In this document: positions 28,564 to 37,087 of the stretch, in pieces
Position numbering within the stretch: position 1 is the stretch's first letter
Layout of the letters: each line of letters begins with the position of its first letter
NCBI GenBank assembly: GCA_030447905.1
Contig: JAUJNZ010000002.1
Coordinates: 168,569-232,568, forward strand
Reading direction: 5' to 3'
DNA length: 64,000 bases
Source: Thermoleophilaceae bacterium
GTDB lineage: Bacteria > Actinomycetota > Thermoleophilia > Solirubrobacterales > Thermoleophilaceae
Notes under the pieces: generated by a model
The model's input: the letters and a program-made list of their open reading frames with translations, nothing else
The model's database searches: none
Told to the model about the DNA's origin: nothing
Made by a program: the position numbers and the translations under genes

Positions 28564-29697
28564 ATGTTGGTGTCCACCGACGGTGCGGCGCCGGCAATCG
28601 CCCCGCATATTAACGCGGCATGGGCATCGCGTAACCTGACGCGCGTCGTTCTCCTTCCCGCCGCCGCTCCGGTCGGCCTCCTGTCGCTCCTCGACCCCTC
28701 CGACGCCATCGCCGATCGCAAGGACCTCGAGTTCACCTATTCGCTGATCGATCGGATCTTCCGGCTCAGCCTCGGTGAGCTCGCCGACTTCAGCGGGGCG
28801 AAGTACGACGGCGACTTCTCGCTCACCCTAGAGCAGGCTCAGGGGCGCAAGCACGACTACGTCGCCGAGCAGATCGGCATCCAACCCGGCCGGCGCGTGC
28901 TCGATCTCGGCAGCGGCTGGGGCGCGCTGCTCAACTACATCCGAGCGCGCGGCGGCAGTGGGCTCGGCGTCACGTTGTCGTCGGCCCAGGCGACCGCCTG
29001 CGAGCGCCACGGCCTCGACGCCCGCCTGCACGACGCGCGCGAGGTCACCCGAGAAACCTTCGGCGAGTTCGACGCCGTGGCTAGCCTCGGCGCGTTCGAG
29101 CACTTCTGCTCGCAGGAGGAGTATCGGGAGGGTCGGCAGGAGGAGATCTATCGCGAGCTCTTCGCCCGGATAGCGACGGTTCTGCCCGACGGCGGCCGGT
29201 TCTATCTCCAGACCATGGTCTTCGGACCCAACATGATCCCGGTGGACGAGGTCGATATCCGCGCGCCGCGCGACTCCGACGCCTGGCACCTCGCCCTGAT
29301 GCAGCGCCAGTTTCCGGGGTCGTTCCTTCCCTTCGGCCAAGAGCAGGTCGTTCAGACGGCGAGGCCACACTTCCGGCTTGTGTCGAGCTCGAGCGGACGG
29401 CTCGACTACATCGAGACGATCCTTCAGTGGCGCAAGCGCTTCGCCGAACCCAGCTTCAGAAAGACGCTCGTCAAGCTGGAACTCATTCCGCGCTGGCTGA
29501 CGAGCGCCGACTTCCGTCTCGCCTTCACCCCAGGCGTCAGTCCAAACCGTGTCTGCTTCGAGCGAGAGCTCCTAGACCATCACCGGCTCGTGTTCGAGAA
29601 GAACGCGGACCCGGCCTCGGCTACGCCATCCTCCGCACTCGAGGCGACGCTAGGGCGCATGGGAGAGTCGCGGAGTGCCGCACCTTCATCGAGCTGA
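28564..29697 (+). CDS. cyclopropane-fatty-acid-synthase-like methyltransferase
   Basis: A 377-residue S-adenosylmethionine-dependent enzyme. The SAM-binding motif VLDLGSGWGALLNYIRARG lies near residue 115, preceded by EQAQGRKHDYVAEQIGIQPG, the CFA-synthase family lead-in. Later come ASLGAFEHFCSQEEY, GGRFYLQTMVFGPNMIP and a tail CFERELLDHHRLVFEK. CFA synthases add a methylene or methyl group to unsaturated fatty acids, so this would act on the products of the divergent desaturase. The exact start is uncertain. Confidence 0.88.
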   Translation: MLVSTDGAAPAIAPHINAAWASRNLTRVVLLPAAAPVGLLSLLDPSDAIADRKDLEFTYSLIDRIFRLSLGELADFSGAKYDGDFSLTLEQAQGRKHDYVAEQIGIQPGRRVLDLGSGWGALLNYIRARGGSGLGVTLSSAQATACERHGLDARLHDAREVTRETFGEFDAVASLGAFEHFCSQEEYREGRQEEIYRELFARIATVLPDGGRFYLQTMVFGPNMIPVDEVDIRAPRDSDAWHLALMQRQFPGSFLPFGQEQVVQTARPHFRLVSSSSGRLDYIETILQWRKRFAEPSFRKTLVKLELIPRWLTSADFRLAFTPGVSPNRVCFERELLDHHRLVFEKNADPASATPSSALEATLGRMGESRSAAPSSS

Positions 29698-29722
29698 ACG
29701 AGCGGACGGAAAGGGGGCCCGC

Positions 29723-29754
29723 TCGGCACGCCGTGGAAGATCGGGTTCTCGTCG
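29723..29754 (+). repeat. 32-bp duplicate of the desaturase 3' region
   Basis: Matches 27619-27650 at 31 of 32 bases in the same orientation. On the minus strand both encode ENPIFHGVP. The surrounding 29600-29950 has no intact gene and may be the remnant of a second desaturase. Confidence 0.6.
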
Positions 29755-29951
29755 ACATCAACGTCAATTTGAACGTCGCCAACTTCTTCGAGGCCTTTGG
29801 AAGCATAAGAGCGAAGAGGTCGATGCCTCGCCCGAGTAGACCGCGGGGGTGTGTCTTCCGCTTCGGGCAAGGCGGGCCTGAGCCAAGGCGGACCTCGACG
29901 TGATCGCGGATGTAGCCAGCGTAGGACACTGACGACCGAGCTGCGACCGAG

Positions 29952-30380
29952 CTAGGTCTGCGGGCGGTGCCGCATCTCCGAGAGGACCACTCCATAAAGC
30001 AGATGGTCGCTCGCTAGCGCAATTCGGTCGACGAGCCGCCGCTCCTTAGCGTGGGTCAGCCCGAGCAGCGGGGCGACGCCGAGCTCGAAGCCGAGCCAAA
30101 TGAGGACCCCGTACACCGGACCGGCCCACAGTCGGCGCCGAACCGACTCGGGGAGCAGGCCGAAGAGCGTCCCGCCCACCGCGCCAAAGCCCCAGTGAGT
30201 TAGCTCGATCATAGCCACACGACGCTTCCTCGGGACGCGCCTCAGCAGCTTGTGCGGCTTCCTTTGGTTTGCGATCACCTGGGGTGGCGATTGCTCGACG
30301 AGGCCGGATTGGACGGTGAAGGTGCGGAGACCGGTCATGGCCGTCGCCCCGATCGCTCCCCGGAGGGTCGCGTGCGCCAT
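29952..30380 (-). CDS. small membrane protein, conserved hypothetical
   Basis: A 142-residue protein: MAHATLRGAIGATAMTGLRT then VEQSPPQVIANQRKPHKLLR, a hydrophobic segment LTHWGFGAVGGTLFGLLPE and VYGVLIWLGFELGVAPLLGL, and a hydrophilic end. The pattern (helical hairpin with TGLR and HWGFGAVGG) resembles DUF1440/YagU-type membrane proteins. No operon partner. Confidence 0.55.
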   Translation of the reverse strand: MAHATLRGAIGATAMTGLRTFTVQSGLVEQSPPQVIANQRKPHKLLRRVPRKRRVAMIELTHWGFGAVGGTLFGLLPESVRRRLWAGPVYGVLIWLGFELGVAPLLGLTHAKERRLVDRIALASDHLLYGVVLSEMRHRPQT

Positions 30381-30728
30381 CTCGCCGAGGAGCGTGCCTT
30401 CGCTCGATCCCGGCCGTGGTTCCGCGCTTGCCTCCACATACGGCAGCCTACCTGGCACGTGGCGCCCGGGGTCGAACGGTCGATAATGCTCGCCGCTGGC
30501 ATGGCCCCCTCTGCTCGCGGGTCTCGACGCGCTCGCTCGATCGCCCGCGTCGCCCGAGCGCGACGCGGCGGGTGAAGCGCAGGCCCAGAGACACCGCGAC
30601 CGAGCCTGCGTGCGATCGGCAGGAGTGCCGGCACACCTGCGATTTCGGCCAATGAGCCGAGAGTCGCCGCCCAAGGCCGGCTCGGCCTGCCCATCCGAGA
30701 AAGCGCTACTGTGCAGGCCTTCTCACCA
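30381..30728. other. non-coding gap with a dispersed repeat
   Basis: About 350 bp with no gene. Contains the repeat at 30608-30635 also found inverted at 44532-44559. Confidence 0.35.
30608..30635 (+). repeat. dispersed repeat, copy 1
   Basis: The core GCGATCGGCAGGAGTGCC and its flanks match the reverse complement of 44532-44559 at 27 of 28 positions. A third, shorter match lies at 54858-54879. Confidence 0.55.
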
Positions 30729-30791
30729 CGGAGCGGCGATGGATCGAACCATCCAAGCGGAGGGCTGCTCCGCCCTGCCGGTTTTGAAGAT
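30729..30791 (-). tRNA. 3' fragment of a selenocysteine tRNA (partial, copy 2)
   Basis: Same part of a tRNA-Sec as at 24676: CTTCAAA loop with ACCGG stem side, GCGGAG/CTCCGC variable stem with CAGCC loop, a T arm with GATGG/CCATC and TTCGAT, and acceptor strand GCCGCTCCG. The matching 5' stem half is missing, so sequence identity ends within the anticodon arm in both copies. Confidence 0.7.
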
Positions 30792-31010
30792 GAGACCGTG
30801 ATCGCCCTCTGAGCAGGTCTTTCGCAAGCTCCTGCGATCGACTACGCGATCGGGGGGTTTTGCGAGTTTCGCGAGTCCCCAACGCGCGCGCGTGCGCGGG
30901 TAAACGATTGGATCGCAGGACTTGCTTTGCGGCCGACCGAGAGGTAGATGTGACGCAATGGCCGGGTCGAGTCCTCGCGGCGGGAAGGGCGGCGAGGGGA
31001 TAGTCGTCCG

Positions 31011-31650
31011 AGCGCGCAGCTCGCCGACGCCGCGCCGCAGGGCGATGAGATCGCGGCAGAGGTTGAGCACGGACGCGGGGTCGTCTCTCTGGGCCGCGAC
31101 GTTGGGTGAGCCGTCGTCACCGAGGGGCAGCCAGGGGCTGGCCGTGGGGGTGGTGAAGCCGGCGCCCGGATCGGAGGTCCAGGGCATGGGGTGCGGGCGC
31201 GGTCGCGCCCTTCCTCTTGGCCGCCGCCCAAGGTCGCACGTCGCGCGCTCTGTCGGGGGCGACCTCGACCTCGGGCAGACCGATCTCGTCTCCGTAGTAG
31301 AGGACGGGCGTGCCGCGCAGGGTGAGGAGCATCATCAGGGCGAGGCGCATCCTTGGCCTCGTTGCCTTGGGCCCACCGGGTGGCCAGGCGGCCGGCGTCG
31401 TGGTTTGAGCCCGTCCACACCGGCCGGCCGCCGGAGGGAGGCGCGACTCCGAGCCCTCGACGACCCCGTGCAAAGCCGAAGCCGAGAACGGGGCGTGCAG
31501 GAAGAGGAAGTTGAAGGCCAGGTGAAGCTCGTCCTCGCCGTTGCCGTAGAAGGCCGCCCACCGGTCGAGGTCGAAGACGTGGGTCTCGCCGACCAGCATC
31601 CGGGCGGGCTCTTGCGCCTCCGCAGGCGGCGCCAGCGCCCGCGCGCAAGA
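31011..31650 (-). pseudogene. broken inverted copy of part of the GH13 glucosidase gene
   Basis: Reads as VGETHVFDLDRWAAFYGNGE, ELHLAFNFLFLHAPFSASAL and further, matching about residues 265-474 of the glucosidase at 19897, then loses frame several times. Both ends of the catalytic barrel are missing. Nucleotide identity to 20690-21318 is very high with a handful of indels, which indicates a recent duplication. Confidence 0.88.
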
Positions 31651-31665
31651 GAGGTAGCGGATCGC

Positions 31666-33287
31666 TCAGGCGAGGATGCTCGCTCTCGACCGATCGGGCC
31701 GGCGCCAGTTCGACCCGGCTGTTGTCTCGATGAGCAGCTCAGCACGCCCCGGCGCAAGGTCGAGCGTCGCGACGTGGTTTTCGTAGGGTCGCCTACGATC
31801 CGCCAGCAGATCCTCTGGCCCGCAGAGCCAACCAGCCGGGCGAGCAGGCGCTCCCCCGCGCGAGTTCGCAAACCGCATCGTGAGCTTCTCTCTCGGGGCG
31901 AGCTCCTTGCGATAGGGAGAGCAGACGACTTGCCAGACCGCGCTGCGGGCTCCGGTGCCCACCCGGAAGCCGACCTCGGCGAGGTAGGAGTGGTGCACGT
32001 CGCCTGAGAGCAGGAGGAGAGACCTCGGAGGTGCTCCCAGGCCGCCCGTCGCAGCCGTCTCGAGGAGAGCTGTGACCCGTCGAAAGGAAGCCTGAAAGGA
32101 GGCCCAGTGGTCGAGCACCGCGACGCGGCGCAAGCGCTCGCCGAGTCGGGCTACCCACCTGCCCCACGCGCCATCGCAGATCGCCTCGTTCCACGCCTCG
32201 AGGTGGTGGAGGCCATGACCCAGTAGGAAGGGGACCGAGCTAGCGAGCAGGAGGTGATCGAAGTCACCGCTCGCATGCTCTTCGATCCAAGCCCATTCCT
32301 CGTCGTCGACCATGCGCCTCTGTCCTGGGGCGAGCTCCCGCCCGGCACGGGAGTCGATCACGATCAGGCGGCTGTGTCCGAGATCGCGGCAGAAGCTCCA
32401 CCGGCTAGCCCCCGCCTGTCGGTCGGCGTCGCGTGCAAAGGCGCGGAGGACCTCGGCCGCATCGTCTGCGGCGCACACACGGTCGAGCACGTCGCTCTGG
32501 GCGAGCTCTCCCGGGGTCAGGTTGCCGAGGTGCTGATAGATCCAGTAGGCCACGAGCCCGTCGGTCACCCGCCGCTCGTACCACGGCTCGCGGCGCTTCT
32601 CATCGAGCCACTGCTGGGAGATCTTCCACTCGGCGTGGATCTCGTGGTCGTCGAAGACCATGAGCGTCGGCACCGTCGAGAGCAGCCACCGGATGGCCGG
32701 CTCGCTCCACGCCTCGCGGTAGGCGAGCGCAAACTCCGAGAATCCGTATACCTCGTCCTTCGGCGAGGGGTCGGTGTCTTCGCGGGAGGCAGTCACCGCC
32801 TTCATAGCCGGGGACAGATCGTCGGCGTAGATCTGGTCGCCGAGCATGAGCAGCGCATCGGGCCAGGTTTCGGGAGGGGACTTGGCCATTCGCAGTGCGA
32901 GCGCTCTGAGCGCGTCGATGCCGTGCCCGCGCGGGTCTTGCGAGGCCGGGAGCGTGAAGGGGGCTCATGCGGTAAGGACATTCGGCAAGAACCGAAAGTG
33001 AGCCTGAAGGCACCGCTCGCTCCTGGCGTTCGTATCGAACTAGGGGGAAAGTCGGAGCCTGGCTCAGGCCATCGACGCTCTCCGTCGAGTTCGACGCCGT
33101 AGAGGTGCTCTGATCCCGGCTCGAGTCCGACCACGTGGACGACCGCGTAGTGGTGGCCCTCGACCTCGAAGGTGCGGGCGGTCGCTCCCGCGACCGCGAC
33201 CTCACACGGGGCGCTCGTCTCCACCCATACCGTCGCCTCGGACTCACTGACGTAGCGGAGGATCGGCCCGAGCAGAAGAGACGGCAC
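31666..33287 (-). CDS. PhoD-like alkaline phosphatase, frameshifted
   Basis: A phosphodiesterase/phosphatase of about 540 residues. The N-terminal beta domain (ILRYVSESEATVWVETSAPC, EVEGHHYAVVHVVGLEPGS) leads into LTFGSCRMSLP, then after one frame change near 32960 the catalytic domain LLMLGDQIYADDLSP, TLMVFDDHEIHAEWKIS, DHLLLASSVPFLLGHGLHHL and LLLLSGDVHHSYLAEVG. All metal-binding motifs of the PhoD family are present. No signal peptide is visible, unlike exported PhoD. It lies next to the broken glucosidase copy, 15 bp away. One base restores the gene. Confidence 0.82.
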
Positions 33288-33449
33288 GCGGGTAACCTAC
33301 AGCGCCGAGGTGGACCGGCCGCCGCGCCGAGCGACCCTGGGCAGAGTCGCGCGAGGCTGAGATCGCGGTACTCGATGATCCGCCTGAGTTGGGCGACCCA
33401 GCCGCAGTCGACAGCGCACTCGACGACGATTACGTGGGCGTACTGCCGA

Positions 33450-33623
33450 CGAGGGTCGCGGCACGAGGGTTCACGCGCATGCGCCTGTGGACGCCGCGCG
33501 ATGCGGCTCGAGCCAGGCGCTTCTACGAGCGCCAAGGCTGGACAACTACCGGCGACACCCGAGGTAGGCTCGGTGGGGCTCACTCTGGTGCAGTACGCGC
33601 GAGCGCTGACCCGACGCAGCTAA
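33450..33623 (+). pseudogene. C-terminal scrap of a GNAT acetyltransferase
   Basis: Reads ARGFTRMRLWTPRDAARARR then FYERQGWTTTGDTR, and after a frame change VGSVGLTLVQYARAL and stop: the last alpha helix and beta strands of a GNAT acetyltransferase (NxxARRFYERxGW motif). The acetyl-CoA-binding loop and everything before it are absent. Confidence 0.6.
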
Positions 33624-33825
33624 AGCTCCAGAGGATGCCGTCACGCTCGCCGGTCAGTCGAAAGGGACGAGCCCGGGGCTCCTCGGGCATTGTTCGCGCA
33701 TTGCGGCGCGGCGGGGTTCCGGCCTTCGATCCTCGACTGAGGCCCCTCTCCTGCCGGTCGCGGCAACTTCGAAGGCGAAGACTCGCGCCTCGAGGGTCGC
33801 CGCGGTTTCCACGACGTATGGTAGT

Positions 33826-34040
33826 CGGCGTGCCCAGGACGAGTGAGTCCTTTACCCACACGAGGGTCTGGCGCAGCGACCAGCCCTGCGCCAAGAAGGC
33901 CCAGAGAAAGGTCGCCGACTGGGGGCCCGCGGGGTGGGCGAGATAGAGGGCCGCGCTGGGTGAGAGCACTGCGTCGATCGCCGCAAAGGCCCGCCGCAGG
34001 AGCTCCGCGAGCGCGTCGGGGCGGTCGTTTCTGAGCCGCA
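33826..34040 (-). pseudogene. internal scrap of a DNA methylase
   Basis: Minus strand reads LRNDRPDALAELLRRAFAAI, SAALYLAHPAGPQSATFLWA and FLAQGWSLRQTLVWVKDSLV, ending near a frame change at LGHADYH. This matches the middle of N4/N6 adenine/cytosine DNA methyltransferases, without the DPPY and SAM-binding FxGxG ends. It is a scrap of a restriction-modification or phage methylase. Confidence 0.55.
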
Positions 34041-34057
34041 GGCGGGCGGCGGTTGAA

Positions 34058-34199
34058 ACGACGATCACCGACGTCGTCGGTCACGTCCACACGCACGAGC
34101 GCCTGCCCGGCAAGCCCAACATCGCGCCGGTGGACACCCGGATCGTGCTGCTCAAGGAGCGTGTGGGCGACCGCGTCCTGGCGATCTGCGTCCCATGAG
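34058..34199 (+). other. coding-like fragment of unknown family
   Basis: The plus strand reads TTITDVVGHVHTHERLPGKP then NIAPVDTRIVLLKERVGDRV and LAICVP and stop. The composition is clearly protein-like and ends properly, but there is no start and I do not recognise the family. It joins the methylase scrap on the other strand. Confidence 0.35.
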
Positions 34200-34314
34200 A
34201 ACCTCAAAGTCCGAAACCTGCGGCGACGGCCGTGTGCACGCTCCCCGCAGCTGCACGGACAGCATCCACGGCGTCCGTCAGACATCACGCCGCGATCCCT
34301 TTGCTGAGAGGGCC

Positions 34315-34983
34315 CTACAGCTCGCGCGGCGAGATCGCTCCCGTGCTGAACGCCTCGGCGACCAAACGCAGCCGCTTGCGGTTGTGGGGAAGGTCGGGGA
34401 TCGAGAACTTCGAAAACAGGGCCCGCAGGTGCGCCTTGACCGCCTCGACGCTGAGGTAAACCTCGGCCGCGATCTCTCGGTTCGAGGCCGGCGCCGAGGG
34501 CCCGACTGCTCCCTTGCAGGGACGACACAGCGCGACGAGCACGTGCCGCTGGGTCGCAGACAGCGAGGGAGCGGTCCCGGCCGCATCGAGGACGGCGGTC
34601 GGGTACGGATCCTGGCCTGGGGCGCGATAGACGAGCACCGTCGCTCCGAGCCGGAGCAGATCGCCGTCGCGCAGGCGGCGGTGGCCGAAAATGCGCTCGC
34701 CGTTTAGGTAGGACCCGTTGCGCGAGAGGCCGTCGTCGACGATCGTCCACTCCCCGCCGGCGCGCTCGAACGCCCCATGAACGCCGGAGACGTTGGCGTC
34801 GAAGGACAGCGCGAGGTCGTTCTCGGGGCGGCGGCCGACGGTCAGCCGTGCGCCCCCTTCGAGCGCGAAGATGCACTGGGTGCCGTCGCCGTCGCGGTAG
34901 ACGAAGAACGGCTCGCCCCTGCGCTCGACCTCGAGCCGCTGCTTGAGCTCGGAGGGTGAGGCCGTGTGCAGATCGGAGGCCAT
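34315..34983 (-). CDS. FHA-domain protein with C-terminal HTH
   Basis: A 222-residue soluble protein. An FHA phosphothreonine-binding domain spans about residues 38-115 with TVGRRPENDLALSFDANVSG, and GLSRNGSYLNGERI. A linker leads to a helix-turn-helix (about 145-205): LSATQRHVLVALC, SNREIAAEVYLSVEAVKAHL. So it likely regulates genes in response to a Ser/Thr-kinase substrate. Intact and with a normal ATG. It stands among broken genes in the accessory region. Confidence 0.82.
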   Translation of the reverse strand: MASDLHTASPSELKQRLEVERRGEPFFVYRDGDGTQCIFALEGGARLTVGRRPENDLALSFDANVSGVHGAFERAGGEWTIVDDGLSRNGSYLNGERIFGHRRLRDGDLLRLGATVLVYRAPGQDPYPTAVLDAAGTAPSLSATQRHVLVALCRPCKGAVGPSAPASNREIAAEVYLSVEAVKAHLRALFSKFSIPDLPHNRKRLRLVAEAFSTGAISPREL

Positions 34984-35167
34984 CGTGCGCTCCCACCGCG
35001 ATTGTACTCCCCGGTAGAGCCGCCCTAAAGAGCTGCCTGTCGCCGCGGCGGAGGGGCACGAGGTGCCCTCGAAGGGTGGCCAGAGACTAACCCCAAGGGG
35101 GCTTTCCGAGCGTGCCCCGCGGGCCTACGGTCGCCACACAGGCTCACCCAACCAAAAGGAGCTCAAC

Positions 35168-35530
35168 ATGAAGCCGATGACCGCCCTTCCCCTGACCCGC
35201 GCATCCGCCCTGGCTGCGGCGATCGCGACGACCGCGCTGGTCGTACTGTCTCTAGTGGGGCCGGTGGCCCCTGCGTCGGCACACCACATCTGGAAGAAGT
35301 GCGCGAACGTCGCTTTTACCCCCAACAGCGACGACGTCGCCGCGTCCATTCGCGTCAGGCGGATTTACTGCTCCTACGCGCGCGACTTCATCCGCGACTT
35401 CGACGCGGCCCCCGGCGAGCGTTACGCCGGCTATAGGTGCACCTGGAGGAGCGTGGACTCGGACGTCCTTCCGTACACCCGGTTCCGGTGCGATCGCGGC
35501 ACGCAGACCATGATCTGGCACCGGTACTGA
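35168..35530 (+). CDS. small secreted protein
   Basis: A 120-residue protein with a clear signal peptide: basic start, hydrophobic helix [20 protein letters not shown] and a PASA-H cleavage site near residue 38. The mature part of about 80 residues has four cysteines (CANV, IYCSYA, YRCTWR, RCDRG), likely two disulfides. AAAGGAG lies before the ATG. No family recognised. A strong hairpin follows about 50 bp downstream. Confidence 0.75.
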   Translation: MKPMTALPLTRASALAAAIATTALVVLSLVGPVAPASAHHIWKKCANVAFTPNSDDVAASIRVRRIYCSYARDFIRDFDAAPGERYAGYRCTWRSVDSDVLPYTRFRCDRGTQTMIWHRY

Positions 35531-35580
35531 GCGAGGCCTGGCGGACGGCACGGCGACGGCCGGGCCTTTCTCGAGACAGA

Positions 35581-35606
35581 AGGGGCGGTCCCCCGGGACC
35601 GCCCCT
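35581..35606. terminator. hairpin terminator
   Basis: A perfect 12-base inverted repeat, AGGGGCGGTCCC and GGGACCGCCCCT, with a two-base loop, 50 bp after the small secreted protein and before the convergent HicB scrap. A T-rich tract follows only on the minus strand. It could serve both directions. Confidence 0.65.
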
Positions 35607-35607
35607 C

Positions 35608-35886
35608 GTCGATCAGGACGCAGCCAGGCGCGCGCAGGTGGCGCTCGGAGTCGCGGCCTTCACTCAGGACGCTGAGCTCGAGCGGCTCGCTGCCCGCCGG
35701 ATCCGTCGCGCTCTCGGGCTCGGGACTGAGCATCAGGCGCAGGGCGTCGAGGACGTTCTCCCGCGCCTCGGCGCGGAGCGGCCGTGGCTGTGCACGCCCG
35801 GCACGGCCGCCGAGGACCTGGTGCGAAAGGTGCCATCTCACCGCCCCGAGGTACGTGACCGTATCCCCGGTCCGGACGCAGTTCAT
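35608..35886 (-). pseudogene. HicB-like antitoxin remnant
   Basis: In two frames the minus strand reads [12 protein letters not shown], then [20 protein letters not shown]. That is the HicB core: the PGxxSxGxT loop followed by the EARENxxDALRL helix. One or more base changes break it. No hicA partner is evident nearby. Low certainty because only about 40 residues match. Confidence 0.4.
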
Positions 35887-36007
35887 CGTGTAGGCGCCTG
35901 GCCAGCGCGGGATCCCCGGGCCTCATTCTTGATCGACTCGGCGATCTCCATTGCCGCGTTGCCGGGGTGGCAGGCCTCTGGTGGGGTCGCTCTCTGGCGC
36001 CGAACGT

Positions 36008-36285
36008 GCCCGAGTCGGTCATCGACCTCGAGGTCCTGGCGCCACCGGACCTCGAGGAACTCTTCGGCCTCGTCGGCGGATCGATCTTTCACGGTGAGCC
36101 CGCGCTCGACCAGTTTCCTGCGCCCGGCGCCGCTCCTGTCCCGGTACGCCAAGCCGATCGAGGGCCTCTACCTCTGCGGCTCGGGGACCCATCCGGGCGG
36201 CGGCGTAACCGGTGCTCCGGGACACAACGCCGCTCAGGGGGTCCTTCGTGACCGGCTCCGTGGAGCCTGGGGGCGCGACCGCTGA
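36008..36285 (+). pseudogene. C-terminal scrap of an FAD-dependent oxidoreductase (CrtI/PYROXD2-like)
   Basis: Reads [34 protein letters not shown] and, after one frame change near 36117, [20 protein letters not shown] then [12 protein letters not shown] and stop. This is the C-terminal end of phytoene-desaturase-like flavoproteins, which close with [18 protein letters not shown]. The FAD-binding N-terminus is missing. Confidence 0.72.
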
Positions 36286-36621
36286 CAGGCGCAGCATTGA
36301 GGTAGCGTCCCCCGAAGCCCGCATAGGGGCTCCAGGCGAAGGCTCGCACTTTCAACCTCCTGCAGTCGACGATGCTGGCTCTCGCTCACTCGGGACAGCT
36401 ACCAGGTCCGAGTGCCTTGCCCGCCGTGGGGAAACTCACGTTCAAAGGGATCCGTCTCCCGGACCGCTTGCAGAAAGGCGCTGAGACCGTCGAGGAGATT
36501 TGGATGACTCGGAGCGACGGGCAGGGTCGTTGCGGCCCGCCCCACGAGGGCTCGCGCCAAGCGACGCCCGCCGAACGCCGCGCGATCGTCGGGAGGCCGT
36601 CCACTCGCGATTTCCAGCCAT

Positions 36622-36972
36622 GTGGGCGACCGGGCCGCGGCCGCCGGCTATCGCGAGCGCGGGTCCTGGCCTGCGACCTTCGACTCGCTCTGGCGCGCGC
36701 TCGAGGCTCGCCACGGCCCCTCGGAGGCCGCCCGCCAGATGGTCGATGTGCTCGTGTTCTGCCGGGATCTCGGCGCCGCGCGCGTGGAGCTCGCCGCGCG
36801 AGGTGCCCTCTCGGCCGGAGCGCTCGAGGGCGGCGCGGTGGCCGTGCTCGCGCGCCAGAACGACCGCATCGCGGCGGAGCCGCTCTCGGATCTGCCCGAT
36901 CGTCTCGCTGCGAGCGTGCGTCCGGAGCCCGACCTCTCGGGCTACGACGCGCTGATCGGAGGTGCGCGATGA
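36622..36972 (+). mobile_element. IS21-family IstA C-terminal fragment
   Basis: Reads WRALEARHGPSEAARQMVDV, CRDLGAARVELAARGALSAG and VAVLARQN, the C-terminal region of IS21 transposase (IstA). The stop is followed at once by MSANHRG and stop, the truncated start of the usual istB helper gene. The catalytic core is missing. Confidence 0.65.
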
Positions 36973-37087
36973 GCGCCAACCACCGGGGTTAGGTCGTCTG
37001 CCCTGCCGAGCAGCATTGCCGGTCGAAAGACCTTGACTGATCGACGCTGCCGTATAAAGTGCCGCCTTTCCAGACGACCGAGGACCC

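Noticed and set aside
33300-33450. Minus-strand segment reading YAHVIVVECAVDCGWVAQLR as a possible gene
   Set aside because: No start, no stop at a sensible place and no family; overlaps the acetyltransferase scrap region.
36290-36620. Minus-strand FAWSPYAGFGGRYLNAAP and nearby plus-strand frames as gene pieces
   Set aside because: Too short, no recognisable family.
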